Shown piece by piece: positions 8,457 through 15,966 of a DNA stretch of 19,420 nucleotides (position 1 is the stretch's first letter; each line of letters opens with the position of its first letter). This stretch comes from Pseudomonadota bacterium (GTDB taxonomy: Bacteria; Pseudomonadota; Gammaproteobacteria; Burkholderiales; Burkholderiaceae_B), in the NCBI GenBank assembly GCA_023422555.1, contig JAFAGQ010000281.1:1-19420 (forward strand). Direction: 5' to 3'. The position numbers were made by a program, and so were the translations under genes. The notes under the pieces were generated by a model, which was not told the DNA's origin, did no database searches, and worked only from the letters and a program-made list of their open reading frames with translations.

Positions 8457-8547
8457 ATCCAAGTTCGGGCTTTGGTCCTTACGAAGACAATGCCGATCAC
8501 TGCTGTTCAGGCCCATCGGGGTAACGCAACCAATCAAGATCAATGCG

Positions 8548-9768
8548 TTAGTTCGTCTTCTCTCCATACAACCTCTGAAACCCATCGCGCGTTTGCGGTA
8601 TTTTCATTCCCAGAACGCTTGATGCGACCTGGGTACGCAATATCTGCGCTGTGCCGCCGGCAATGGTAAACATGCGTGCATCGCGCACATGACGCTCCAT
8701 TGCGCATTCGCGTCCGTATCCGGACGATCCGTGAAGCTGGAGCGCGTCGTTGGTGACGCGGTTTGCCGTTTCTGCGGCAAAGATTTTGGCTTGCGCGGCC
8801 TGCGTAATATCCGGAAAGCCGTGTGTTTCAGGCGTTCCGCTCGCCGCAGCACTTCTTAGCATATGACGCGCCGCCTGCAGTTGCACGGACATATCGGCGA
8901 TCATCCATTGCAGTCCCTGAAACTCGGCGATTGGTCGACCAAATTGCTCTCGTGTCTTGACATAAGCCACAGCTTCTTCGAATGCGCCCTGCGCGATACC
9001 CAGAGCCACCGTTCCTGCTCCTACCCGCTGCGCGTTATATGCGGTCATCAATCCGGCAAAGCCGCGCTTCAATCCGTTAGGCGGGACCACAAGCATGGAT
9101 TTGTGTACCTGCAAGTCCTTGAAATTAAGTACCGTTTCCGGGATGCCTCTGACGCCCATTGCATATGAACGCTTGGCAACAATCAGCCCTGGCGCATCTT
9201 CGGGTTTATTGCGAATGCAAATAAACGCACCTATTCCCTGATCAACACCATCTTCAAAGACTCTTGCAAAAATAAGATGCAGGCGCGAGACGCCACCGCC
9301 TGTAATCCAGTATTTCTCACCATTGATAATATAGTGATCGCCCTTGCGGTCAGCGCGCGTGGTCATTTCGCTTGCAGCACTTCCCGCCTTGGGCTCAGAG
9401 ATGCAAATGGCGGGCTTATCTCCGGTCAGGACGCATTCTGCGGCCAGTTTTTTCTGTTCGTCTGACCCATATTGCATAATGGCGCCGATAGCACCCATAT
9501 TGGCTTCAACCGCAATGCGCCCCATGGTTGCACAAACCTTGGCCATTTCTTCAACAACCAGAATCGCATCCAGATAGGACCGCCCTGCACCACCGTATTC
9601 CTTGGGAACGGTCATGCCCGTGAATCCGGCAGCACGAAGTTTCTCCACGTTCTCCCAGGGATACTCTTCCGTCTGATCTATCTCTGTCGCAGTTTTGGCA
9701 AATTCATTCTGCGCCAGTTCGCGGGCTTGCTGTTGCAGGGATATCTGCGCTTCGGATAGTTTGTACAT
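8548..9768 (-). CDS. acd: Acyl-CoA dehydrogenase-fold enzyme, 3-sulfinopropionyl-CoA desulfinase type
   Basis: A 406-residue FAD enzyme with the acyl-CoA dehydrogenase fold: helical domain 6-117, beta domain 121-215 (AICISEPKAGSAASEM, YWITGGG), helical domain 233-383. Neither usual catalytic base is present. The Glu376-equivalent of medium-chain dehydrogenase is Gly371 (TIAGGTAQILR), and the isovaleryl-CoA dehydrogenase Glu254-equivalent is Gln247 (YNAQRVG). Arg84 (ATMGRIA) is at the position I remember as essential in the A. mimigardefordensis desulfinase, which also has Gln and Gly at the base positions. That enzyme turns 3-sulfinopropionyl-CoA into propionyl-CoA and sulfite without net oxidation. 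The match is from memory and not aligned by machine. The gene stands alone, separated from the upstream operon by a terminator, with its own promoter. A paralogue acting on another sulfinate-CoA is possible. Confidence 0.78.
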   Translation of the reverse strand: MYKLSEAQISLQQQARELAQNEFAKTATEIDQTEEYPWENVEKLRAAGFTGMTVPKEYGGAGRSYLDAILVVEEMAKVCATMGRIAVEANMGAIGAIMQYGSDEQKKLAAECVLTGDKPAICISEPKAGSAASEMTTRADRKGDHYIINGEKYWITGGGVSRLHLIFARVFEDGVDQGIGAFICIRNKPEDAPGLIVAKRSYAMGVRGIPETVLNFKDLQVHKSMLVVPPNGLKRGFAGLMTAYNAQRVGAGTVALGIAQGAFEEAVAYVKTREQFGRPIAEFQGLQWMIADMSVQLQAARHMLRSAAASGTPETHGFPDITQAAQAKIFAAETANRVTNDALQLHGSSGYGRECAMERHVRDARMFTIAGGTAQILRTQVASSVLGMKIPQTRDGFQRLYGEKTN

Positions 9769-9802
9769 TGAATGACCTATGGAAAGTGTTAATCACAAGT
9801 GA

Positions 9803-9871
9803 ATTATAGGAAAGCACGGATCATTTAAATATCAATAAATTTTTTATCTTAGCAACGCTAAATCCGACGAT
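9803..9871 (-). promoter_or_regulatory. Promoter and putative activator site of the desulfinase-type gene
   Basis: A perfect -10 box TATAAT (9808-9803) lies about 35 bp before the ATG with no recognisable -35 box (TATTTA at the expected place), suggesting activator dependence. Upstream, CGTTGCTAAG (9857-9848) followed by an A-tract closely resembles the element before the seven-gene operon, at almost the same distance from the -10 box. TTAGC-N3-GCTAA forms a small dyad at 9849-9861. Confidence 0.5.
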
Positions 9872-9905
9872 ACACGTTTCCTCGCAGCTGGCCGTCGTTC
9901 AGGTC

Positions 9906-9935
9906 ACAAAAAAATGGCCGCGCATGCGACCATTT
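9906..9935 (-). terminator. Intrinsic terminator of the seven-gene operon
   Basis: On the minus strand, eight bases past the acuI stop, AAATGGTCGC pairs with GCGGCCATTT (10 bp including one G-T pair) around a 4-nt loop, and the 3' arm runs on into a stretch of seven T residues in all. This is a textbook rho-independent terminator, and it separates the operon from the desulfinase-type gene. Confidence 0.85.
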
Positions 9936-9942
9936 CCAAAAT

Positions 9943-10929
9943 TCATTTATTGACGTCCACGATGACCCGCCCTCGCACCTGACCTTCTAAAACCTTATTC
10001 GCATATGAAATGGCGTCATTCAGTCCAATAACCTGCGAGCCAATCAACGCCAGCTTGTCATAATCCAGTTCTTTGCCAAGACGCTGCCATGCTGTTTTGC
10101 GCTCGTCCATTGGGCAATGAACACTGTCAATACCAAACAGGGTAATGCCGCGCAGAATAAAGGGAGCGACGGAAGCCGGAAAATCCATTCCCTGCGCCAG
10201 ACCGCAAGCCGCGACCGCGCCTCTGTATTTGAGGCCTGCACACACATTCGCCAGTGTATGACTGCCAACGCAGTCGACTGCACCCGCCCATTTTTCCTTA
10301 TTCAACGGTTTGCCAGGTTCGGAGAGCGATTTTCTGTCAATGATTTCAGCCGCCCCGAGTTTTTTCAGGTAGTCTTCTTCCTCGGGCCGACCTGTTGAGG
10401 CTACGACGTTGTAGCCTAATGAAGAGAGCAATGCGACTGCCACACTGCCAACCCCGCCGGCCGCGCCGGTCACAAGAATATCGCCCGAATCCGGGCTGAT
10501 ACCGGCTTTTTCCAGCGCCATGACACACAGCATCGCCGTATAGCCTGCGGTGCCAATACTCATGGCTTGCATCGGCGTCATGCCTTCCGGAAGCGGAACC
10601 AGCCAGTCGGACTTCACCCTGGCTTTTTGTGCCAGACCGCCCCAATGGGTTTCACCAACACCCCAGCCATTCAGGATGACAGCATCTCCGACTTTGAATT
10701 TCGAACTCGAACTTTCAGCGACAGTGCCGCAAAAATCAATACCTGGAACCATCGGAAACTGTCTGACCACCGGCGATTTTCCGGTGATTGCCAGGCCGTC
10801 TTTATAGTTTATCGATGAATACTGGACATCAATTTGCACATCGCCTTCCGGAAGCTGACCGTCATCGATCTGCCTGACAGAAGCGTTGTAGTTCTTGTCG
10901 TCTTTCTCGATTATCACAGCGTTAATCAT
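9943..10929 (-). CDS. acuI: Acrylyl-CoA reductase (NADPH), AcuI/YhdH family
   Basis: A 328-residue zinc-free medium-chain reductase of the quinone oxidoreductase group. It tracks the E. coli YhdH sequence along its whole length: SSINYKDGLAITGK (from residue 38), FPMVPGIDFCGTV, LNGWGVGETHWGGLA, the nucleotide-binding TGAAGGVGS at 154-162, and STGR at 178-181, which suits the NADPH 2'-phosphate. AcuI reduces acryloyl-CoA to propionyl-CoA and protects against toxic acryloyl-CoA in DMSP and 3-hydroxypropionate metabolism. The ribosome site AAGGA precedes the ATG. It is last in the operon, after a 149-bp gap that holds a hairpin, and is followed by a strong terminator. Its presence suggests that the operon passes through acryloyl-CoA or a similar 2-enoyl-CoA ending in propionyl-CoA. 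Confidence 0.88.
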   Translation of the reverse strand: MINAVIIEKDDKNYNASVRQIDDGQLPEGDVQIDVQYSSINYKDGLAITGKSPVVRQFPMVPGIDFCGTVAESSSSKFKVGDAVILNGWGVGETHWGGLAQKARVKSDWLVPLPEGMTPMQAMSIGTAGYTAMLCVMALEKAGISPDSGDILVTGAAGGVGSVAVALLSSLGYNVVASTGRPEEEDYLKKLGAAEIIDRKSLSEPGKPLNKEKWAGAVDCVGSHTLANVCAGLKYRGAVAACGLAQGMDFPASVAPFILRGITLFGIDSVHCPMDERKTAWQRLGKELDYDKLALIGSQVIGLNDAISYANKVLEGQVRGRVIVDVNK

Positions 10930-11025
10930 ACTTATCTATTCCTTTTACGATATTAATCAGGATTCGAAGGCACTCGGAAGGCAGGATTCAATGAATCAAC
11001 AGCTTCATGCAAACTGCGTCGCAAC

Positions 11026-11043
11026 GATCTCCGCCAGGAGATC
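11026..11043. repeat. Perfect intercistronic hairpin between crotonase and acuI genes
   Basis: GATCTCC and GGAGATC form a 7-bp perfect stem with a 4-nt loop in the 149-bp gap before acuI. There is no U-tract on either side, so it is more likely an RNA processing or stability element than a terminator. The same gap holds a repeated CAGGATTC (10958 and 10982) and the dyad GATTCA-N-TGAATC (10986-10998). Confidence 0.4.
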
Positions 11044-11078
11044 AACAAGTTCCAGCATACAGTCGCGGCACGAATATT

Positions 11079-11825
11079 TCAAATGCCTTTAAAAACGGGA
11101 GGACGCTTTTCGGTGAAGCTGGCAATGCCTTCCGCAAAGTCTTCACTGCTGAACACGCGCTGATTTTCCCGCCAGGCGTGGCCGGCAATCTCCACCGGAC
11201 TCTTGGGAACGGTCTGATCTGCCATGCGCTTGAGCATGCTCATCACCAGCGGCGCATTTTTCACCATGACTCTTGCAATCTTCATGGCTTCTTCCATATG
11301 CTGACCAGCCGGCACCACACGATTGACCATTCCCACATCATAGGCACGTTGCGCAGTGATTGGCTCGCCCAGCAACATCAGTTCCATCGCAACTTTATGC
11401 GGAATGCGGGCTGCCGCCGAAGCGATCATGCCGCCGGCAAATCCCAGCTTGGCCTCAGGATACATAAACTTCGCATCTTCGGTCACAACACAAAGATCAC
11501 ACATCAAGGCGAGCACAATGGAGCCACCAATGCACCAGCCGCTGATCGCTGCAATCAGCGGCTTCTCCAGCTGTACGCCGACATTGGGGGTAAAGCTGCG
11601 ATAGTCTGGTGGCGCGGTCGATGCCATATCTTTACCTGCCGAAAACGCTTTCGTGCCGGCGCCGGTAAGTATTGCCACTCTGTCCTCCGGCTTCGAGTTG
11701 AACATTTTCCAGGCGTCTGCGAGCCCGGCTTCAACTTCCGGCCCAATCGCGTTCATTCTGTTTTCGCGATTGATGGTGATAATGGCTATCCCGTCTTGCG
11801 ACTGATAAGTAACGGCATCGTTCAT
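11079..11825 (-). CDS. Enoyl-CoA hydratase/isomerase family (crotonase)
   Basis: A 248-residue crotonase-fold enzyme acting on a CoA thioester. AFSAGKDM (60-67) and GWCIGGSIVLALMCD (96-110) form the CoA site and oxyanion hole. The second catalytic Glu of classical hydratases is present as Glu124 (YPEAKLGF), but the first (Glu144 in the rat enzyme) aligns with Val104, so simple hydration by the two-glutamate mechanism is unlikely; a one-base isomerase, dehydratase or hydrolase reaction is possible. The start overlaps the ligase stop in an ATGA junction with a strong GGAGG ribosome site, so translation is coupled to the acyl-CoA ligase that presumably makes its substrate. Family certain, reaction unknown. 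Confidence 0.88.
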   Translation of the reverse strand: MNDAVTYQSQDGIAIITINRENRMNAIGPEVEAGLADAWKMFNSKPEDRVAILTGAGTKAFSAGKDMASTAPPDYRSFTPNVGVQLEKPLIAAISGWCIGGSIVLALMCDLCVVTEDAKFMYPEAKLGFAGGMIASAAARIPHKVAMELMLLGEPITAQRAYDVGMVNRVVPAGQHMEEAMKIARVMVKNAPLVMSMLKRMADQTVPKSPVEIAGHAWRENQRVFSSEDFAEGIASFTEKRPPVFKGI

Positions 11826-13318
11826 GGCAGTTCCTCCAATATTTGTCTGACCTTCTGCTTAAGAATTTTCCCATTCGGTGCAGTGGGAAGCGAATCAATA
11901 AAGTGGATGCGTGTGGGCCGCTTGTAGGGTGAAAGTCGATCTTTCAAGAAAACGGTGACATCTTCGCAGCTCAGATCGGCGCCCGGACACAACTCTATGA
12001 AGGCCACCACATCTTCATTCCCGTCATTCTTTTGGCCTAGTACGGCACAATTCTGCACGGATGGGTGAGCGTTGATTGCCGTCTCGACTTCAAGTGGCGA
12101 CACATTGAACCCCGAGCGAATAATCAGATCCTTGGAGCGGCCGCCAATCACAACGCGTCCATCGGGGAGCTTTCTTGCCAGATCTTCCGTGTTCATCCAG
12201 CCATCAGGCGTCAGCACCGCGGCTGTTTTCTCTGCGTCGCGAAAATAGCCTTTCATGATATTCGGACCTTTGGCCCAAAGCGATCCCTGCTCTCCTTCTC
12301 TGACAGGATGACGTTCGTCATCCAGAATTTTTATTTCAATATCACAATTGGGTGGGCCCACAGTGCATTCTGCGTTTCTGTCGTCCAGCCTTGTCCAGCA
12401 GATCGCAGCGCCTTCCGTTAAGCCATATCCGTTATGCAAGGTCAGACCAAAGCGGTCTTCTACATGCTGTTTGACAGACGGGTCCAGCGGCGCGCCGCCG
12501 GCTGCAATAAACCGCAGGCTGGTGGCGCGACAATCTTTCAAATCTGTCGAATTTGCCAGTTTTGAAAACATGGCAGGCGCGCCCTGAAGTACCGTAATGC
12601 CTTCATTGATAAGGCTTTTTACACAGCTGGCGTCGGAGAATCGTGGCACAAGCCTGATGTGCGCACCCGAAACCAGCGTTCCTGCCAGACCAGATGCCAG
12701 ACCCATTACATGTGTAATAGAAAGGACACCATATACCCTGTCTTTCGGTGTCATTTGCCGATGCTTTTTCATTTGATTGCCGATATAGAGCAGATTCGCA
12801 TGTGTGAGCATCACACCTTTGGGTATGCCTGTACTGCCCGTTGTATAAATCAGGGCCGCAACCTGGTCTTCGGCTGATTCAAAACATTCTTGCGGCACCG
12901 ATTCCAGTTCAGGACTGACATAGAAGACGCCAAATGTAGCGGATACGGACTCTGCATGATGTCTTTTGGCATGCCCGAGCGCCGAGGGTGAATTCTCGGT
13001 CAGATAGAATATTCTTCTGGGCTGCGAGTGTTCGCAGACTGCATCGGTTTCCAGCGGCGCTCTGCGCGCATTTTCAAGAACCACCCAGATGTCATCAAGC
13101 CCCGCTGCAAGGATAAAGATAGCCAGCGTTGTGCTGTTTTCGCCAATGAGCGCGATTCGATCACCAGCCGTGATTCCAAAGTTCCTTAGCAGCTCCCGAC
13201 ACTCGGTCATTGCCCGATCGAGCGCCCGATAACTGAAAGCATGATCCGCGTCAGATATCGCCGGATTATCCGGGGTGTTTTTCACCCATTCCTCTATAGC
13301 TTCACCCAAGCGGCGCAT
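11822..13318 (-). CDS. AMP-forming acyl-CoA synthetase
   Basis: A 498-residue ANL-superfamily adenylating enzyme that activates a carboxylic acid with ATP and CoA. Motifs in order: the P-loop YTTGSTGIPKG at 158-168, the aromatic/YGLTEG motif in the middle, GWMNTEDLARKLPDG followed by GGRSKDLIIRSGFNVSP (hinge and A8), and the C-terminal catalytic Lys484 in APNGKILK. Length is normal for medium- or short-chain acid ligases. A strong GGAGG ribosome site precedes the ATG. It lies 21 bp after the hydroxyacid dehydrogenase gene and overlaps the crotonase gene by 4 bp. It is likely the CoA-activating step of this operon; the acid could be produced by the enolase-superfamily enzyme and the dehydrogenase. 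Acid identity cannot be deduced. Confidence 0.92.
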   Translation of the reverse strand: MRRLGEAIEEWVKNTPDNPAISDADHAFSYRALDRAMTECRELLRNFGITAGDRIALIGENSTTLAIFILAAGLDDIWVVLENARRAPLETDAVCEHSQPRRIFYLTENSPSALGHAKRHHAESVSATFGVFYVSPELESVPQECFESAEDQVAALIYTTGSTGIPKGVMLTHANLLYIGNQMKKHRQMTPKDRVYGVLSITHVMGLASGLAGTLVSGAHIRLVPRFSDASCVKSLINEGITVLQGAPAMFSKLANSTDLKDCRATSLRFIAAGGAPLDPSVKQHVEDRFGLTLHNGYGLTEGAAICWTRLDDRNAECTVGPPNCDIEIKILDDERHPVREGEQGSLWAKGPNIMKGYFRDAEKTAAVLTPDGWMNTEDLARKLPDGRVVIGGRSKDLIIRSGFNVSPLEVETAINAHPSVQNCAVLGQKNDGNEDVVAFIELCPGADLSCEDVTVFLKDRLSPYKRPTRIHFIDSLPTAPNGKILKQKVRQILEELP

Positions 13319-13339
13319 GCTGCCTCCTCCAGTATTACC

Positions 13340-14272
13340 TCAATTCACGGAACGGTTACCTTCCAGAAATTCCAGCACTTTAGTCACAACCAGCTCGGTT
13401 ACCCTTTGTTCAGAATCCTGGGTGACACCAGCGATATGGGGCGTCAGAACCAGATTGGGGACATCCTTGAAATAGGACGTGGGGCCTAACGGTTCGCTCT
13501 CAAAAACATCCAGGGCGGCGCCCCCAAGATGTCCTTTTTTCAGAGACCTTACCACCGCTTCGTCATCGACAACCCCTCCGCGAGCACTATTGATCAGAAT
13601 TGCTCCCGGCGCCATCCTGTCAAGCACATCGGAATTAAACAGGTTTGTGGTCTCTGGCGTTTTTGGAATATGCAGTGTCACAATGTCGCTACGACGAAGC
13701 AGCTCATCAAAAGAGACGAGTTCAATTTCATTGTCATCGGCTGATTGCCCTGCATTGGCATCATAGGCAATGGTCTTCATGCCTACATTCCGGGCCAGCC
13801 GAGCCACCAACCGGCCTATGGAACCCAGTCCGACAATCCCAAGCGTGGCACCGGCAATCTCCCTGCCCTGCACCATTTCCATTTTTGGCCATAATCCATC
13901 AGCAACCTTGTCAGTCCCCAGATAGGAACGACGGCGTAACATCATTGCAGTCGTGATGACATACTCAGCGACCGACTGGGCGTTGGCACCCGTGGCAGGA
14001 ATAATCCGGATATCACGCTTCTTACAGCTTTCCACGTCGATATTGTCCAGACCTACGCCCAGCCTGCCGATGACCCTGCATTTTTTCATCGACTCCAGCA
14101 GCGGTCCGCGCAACTGCGACATATTCCGGATAATGATGGCATCCGCCTCTTTTGCATGCTCAATGTATCGCTCTGCATCATTGACCAGGTTGGCGTCATA
14201 GTGCACGTCATGAGCTGCTTTCAGGCGTTCCAGCTGCTCCGGTAGAATACGTTCTGGAATAAGAATATGCAT
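13340..14272 (-). CDS. D-isomer-specific 2-hydroxyacid dehydrogenase
   Basis: A 310-residue NAD-dependent dehydrogenase of the phosphoglycerate dehydrogenase family. Residues 1-95 and the C-terminal end form the catalytic domain; 100-280 is the Rossmann domain with GLGSIG at 148-153 and Asp171 at the end of strand 2 (NAD preference). Catalytic Arg231 (NSARGG), Glu260 (FESEPL) and His279 (TPHIAG) are all present. It would interconvert a 2-hydroxy and a 2-oxo acid. The phrases HDVHYDANLV, GRLGVGLDNID and PATGAN.QSVAEYV remind me of the (S)-sulfolactate dehydrogenase SlcC, which would suit the sulfur theme, but this rests on memory and many uncharacterised homologues share them. It lies between the enolase-superfamily gene (57 bp) and the ligase gene (21 bp) in the operon. 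Confidence 0.9.
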   Translation of the reverse strand: MHILIPERILPEQLERLKAAHDVHYDANLVNDAERYIEHAKEADAIIIRNMSQLRGPLLESMKKCRVIGRLGVGLDNIDVESCKKRDIRIIPATGANAQSVAEYVITTAMMLRRRSYLGTDKVADGLWPKMEMVQGREIAGATLGIVGLGSIGRLVARLARNVGMKTIAYDANAGQSADDNEIELVSFDELLRRSDIVTLHIPKTPETTNLFNSDVLDRMAPGAILINSARGGVVDDEAVVRSLKKGHLGGAALDVFESEPLGPTSYFKDVPNLVLTPHIAGVTQDSEQRVTELVVTKVLEFLEGNRSVN

Positions 14273-14329
14273 TGTCTGTCTCTGTTATCTGGGCTGATGG
14301 GTATCTGCTGTGCGCAGGTCGTGGAAAAA

Positions 14330-15532
14330 TCAGTTTTTCTTTTTGTATTGCAGCAGACCACCAGTGGACTTGGGTGGATGCTTCAATAACATTTCCTCAA
14401 TCGGGTCCGTTCCCCAGCCTGGCCGATCCGATACGATCAGATGACCGTTTTCAAATTCTGGGGAATGCGTATAGAGCTCACTTTCCCACGGCAGGCGGTC
14501 TATATCACATTCCATAATCCTCAGATTGGGGACCGCAGCGGCAAACTGCACATTCATCATCGTGCACAGATCACCATAGAAGTTATGCGGCGCAACGTTA
14601 ACGTCAAAGGCCTCACACACTGCAGCGATTTTCATTGACTGCCAGACGCCATTCCAGACTGTATCAATAATGCCGACATCGATCGCCTGTGCCTCCAGGT
14701 ATGGCAGAAATCCCCGAATACCGAACAGCGTTTCGCAGGAACTGATTGGATGAGGACTGTTTTTGCGAACATGGGCCAGCGCTTTCGGACTGTAATTGTC
14801 GACCTCGAGCCAGAACAGGTCCAGATCCTTGATTTTCCGCAGAAGGCGCGCCAATCCTTCCGATTTCATATTGAAATTGACGTCGAAAAGAATATCGACA
14901 TCCGGCCCGGCCCCTTCGATCAAGGCCTCCAGATGCGCCCTGATATTACGGATAACCTTCTTATCGGCATTCAGTTCCGGCTGAAAAGGCACGGCAAAGC
15001 CAGGACGCCAGGCATAGGGATTGCCTTCATCATGAATGAAAATATTGCTTTTGAGCGCGGTGAAGCCTTTGTCTTTCACCTCTCTTGCCGCCTGCACAAC
15101 GCCGTCCAGCGATGTAATAGCGGGCGGATAATATTCAGGATGATTGATGCGCCATGTTGCACAATGCGACCAGTAAACCCGTATCCGATCACGCAGTTTG
15201 CCGCCCAACAGCTCGTAGCAAGGCACGCCCAGGTGCTTTGCTTTCAGATCAAGCAAGGCATTTTCCAGCGCACCGATACTTTCGCCGATGACGCTGCCAG
15301 GCGCAGGACGTGTCAATGCGCTCGCCTCCTGGAAGAAGCGTTCATGGTCACCAACGCGCTTCCCGATCAGTCGCGCACCCAATTGCTCAATGATGTGAGT
15401 GACGCCCGGCGAGCCAAATCCTTCATCGAACTCGCTCCACCCGACCAGACCGTTATCTGCGGTAATTTTCAGAAAATAGTAATTCCGCCAACCGGCGTCA
15501 CATACAAATGTTTTGATGTCTTCAACTTTCAT
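14330..15532 (-). CDS. Mandelate racemase/muconate lactonizing (enolase) superfamily enzyme
   Basis: A 400-residue magnesium-dependent enzyme that removes a proton alpha to a carboxylate. An upstream ATG at 15625 would add 31 residues lacking family character and overlap the preceding gene; the ATG at 15532 has AAAGGA just upstream and begins MKVEDIKTFV as the family does. In that numbering the metal ligands are Asp217 (FDVNFN), Glu243 (WLEVDN) and Glu267 (SCETLFG). The bases are Lys161 (ALKSN) and His316 (APHNFYGD) with its partner Asp290. This Lys/His-Asp set is that of the mandelate racemase subgroup, which includes acid-sugar dehydratases and racemases. In the operon it precedes the 2-hydroxyacid dehydrogenase, so dehydration or racemisation of a hydroxy acid is plausible. 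Substrate unknown. Confidence 0.9.
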   Translation of the reverse strand: MKVEDIKTFVCDAGWRNYYFLKITADNGLVGWSEFDEGFGSPGVTHIIEQLGARLIGKRVGDHERFFQEASALTRPAPGSVIGESIGALENALLDLKAKHLGVPCYELLGGKLRDRIRVYWSHCATWRINHPEYYPPAITSLDGVVQAAREVKDKGFTALKSNIFIHDEGNPYAWRPGFAVPFQPELNADKKVIRNIRAHLEALIEGAGPDVDILFDVNFNMKSEGLARLLRKIKDLDLFWLEVDNYSPKALAHVRKNSPHPISSCETLFGIRGFLPYLEAQAIDVGIIDTVWNGVWQSMKIAAVCEAFDVNVAPHNFYGDLCTMMNVQFAAAVPNLRIMECDIDRLPWESELYTHSPEFENGHLIVSDRPGWGTDPIEEMLLKHPPKSTGGLLQYKKKN

Positions 15533-15560
15533 AAGTGTCCTTTCTGGTCGGGAGTGGGCT

Positions 15561-15902
15561 TTATTCGCCGAATTGTTGATGTGCTTCCATCGCTCTGATG
15601 GAATAAACATAGGCTGCGCCTGCATTCAGCGCAATGGCGGTACCCAGGGCTTCGCTCAGTTCGCCCTCGGTGGCGCCAGCCTGCCTTGCAGCCGCCGCGT
15701 GCGAGGCAATGCAGCTATCGCATCGGGTGGTTACTGCCACTGCCAGAGCAATCAGCTCGCGAGTCTTTGCATCCAGATTGCCATTGGCCCCCTGAGCCAG
15801 ATTCAGCGCCTGATAGGCCTCCACAAACTTAGGGTTTGCTTTCGATAAATTGCCAGCTGCCTTGCGTGTATTGCTCAGTTGTTGTTTCCAGTCATTAAGC
15901 AT
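15561..15902 (-). CDS. AhpD-like carboxymuconolactone decarboxylase-family protein
   Basis: A 113-residue all-helical protein. From the ATG at 15902 it shows Glu49, Cys61-x2-Cys64 and His68 (RELIALAVAVTTRCDSCIASH split over 48-68), exactly the spacing of the AhpD proton-relay and thiol pair. It therefore looks like a disulfide-redox or alkylhydroperoxidase-type member rather than the true 4-carboxymuconolactone decarboxylase, which lacks the CxxC. The earlier ATG at 15914 is less likely: GGAG overlapping it sits six bases before 15902. It is the second gene of the operon, between the Bug receptor and the enolase-superfamily gene. A thiol or peroxide function next to organosulfur genes is attractive but only inferred. 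Confidence 0.85.
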   Translation of the reverse strand: MLNDWKQQLSNTRKAAGNLSKANPKFVEAYQALNLAQGANGNLDAKTRELIALAVAVTTRCDSCIASHAAAARQAGATEGELSEALGTAIALNAGAAYVYSIRAMEAHQQFGE

Positions 15903-15966
15903 AGTAGTCTCCATTGAACATATTGTTAAAGCAGTAAATAAAATCCGAGGAATGCCGGGAGGCGGA

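Noticed and set aside
8522..8550. Inverted repeat TAACGCA-N15-TGCGTTA between the IclR and desulfinase-type genes
   Set aside because: A 7-bp stem with a long loop, overlapping the stop codon and without a U-tract on either strand, is too weak to call a terminator.
8548..9768. Annotation as an ordinary acyl-CoA dehydrogenase
   Set aside because: Both possible catalytic glutamate positions are replaced (Gly371, Gln247), so plain dehydrogenation is not supported.
11007..11927. Plus-strand open frame of 306 codons opposite the crotonase gene
   Set aside because: It is antisense to a convincing crotonase with family motifs; its protein is rich in His, Arg and Cys with no domain. Shadow frame.
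14750..15598. Plus-strand open frame of 282 codons opposite the enolase-superfamily gene
   Set aside because: Antisense to a gene with a complete metal and base residue set; no independent evidence for translation.
15533..15625. Extended start for the enolase-superfamily gene
   Set aside because: The added 31 residues lack family character, would overlap the AhpD-like gene, and a good ribosome site sits before the ATG at 15532.
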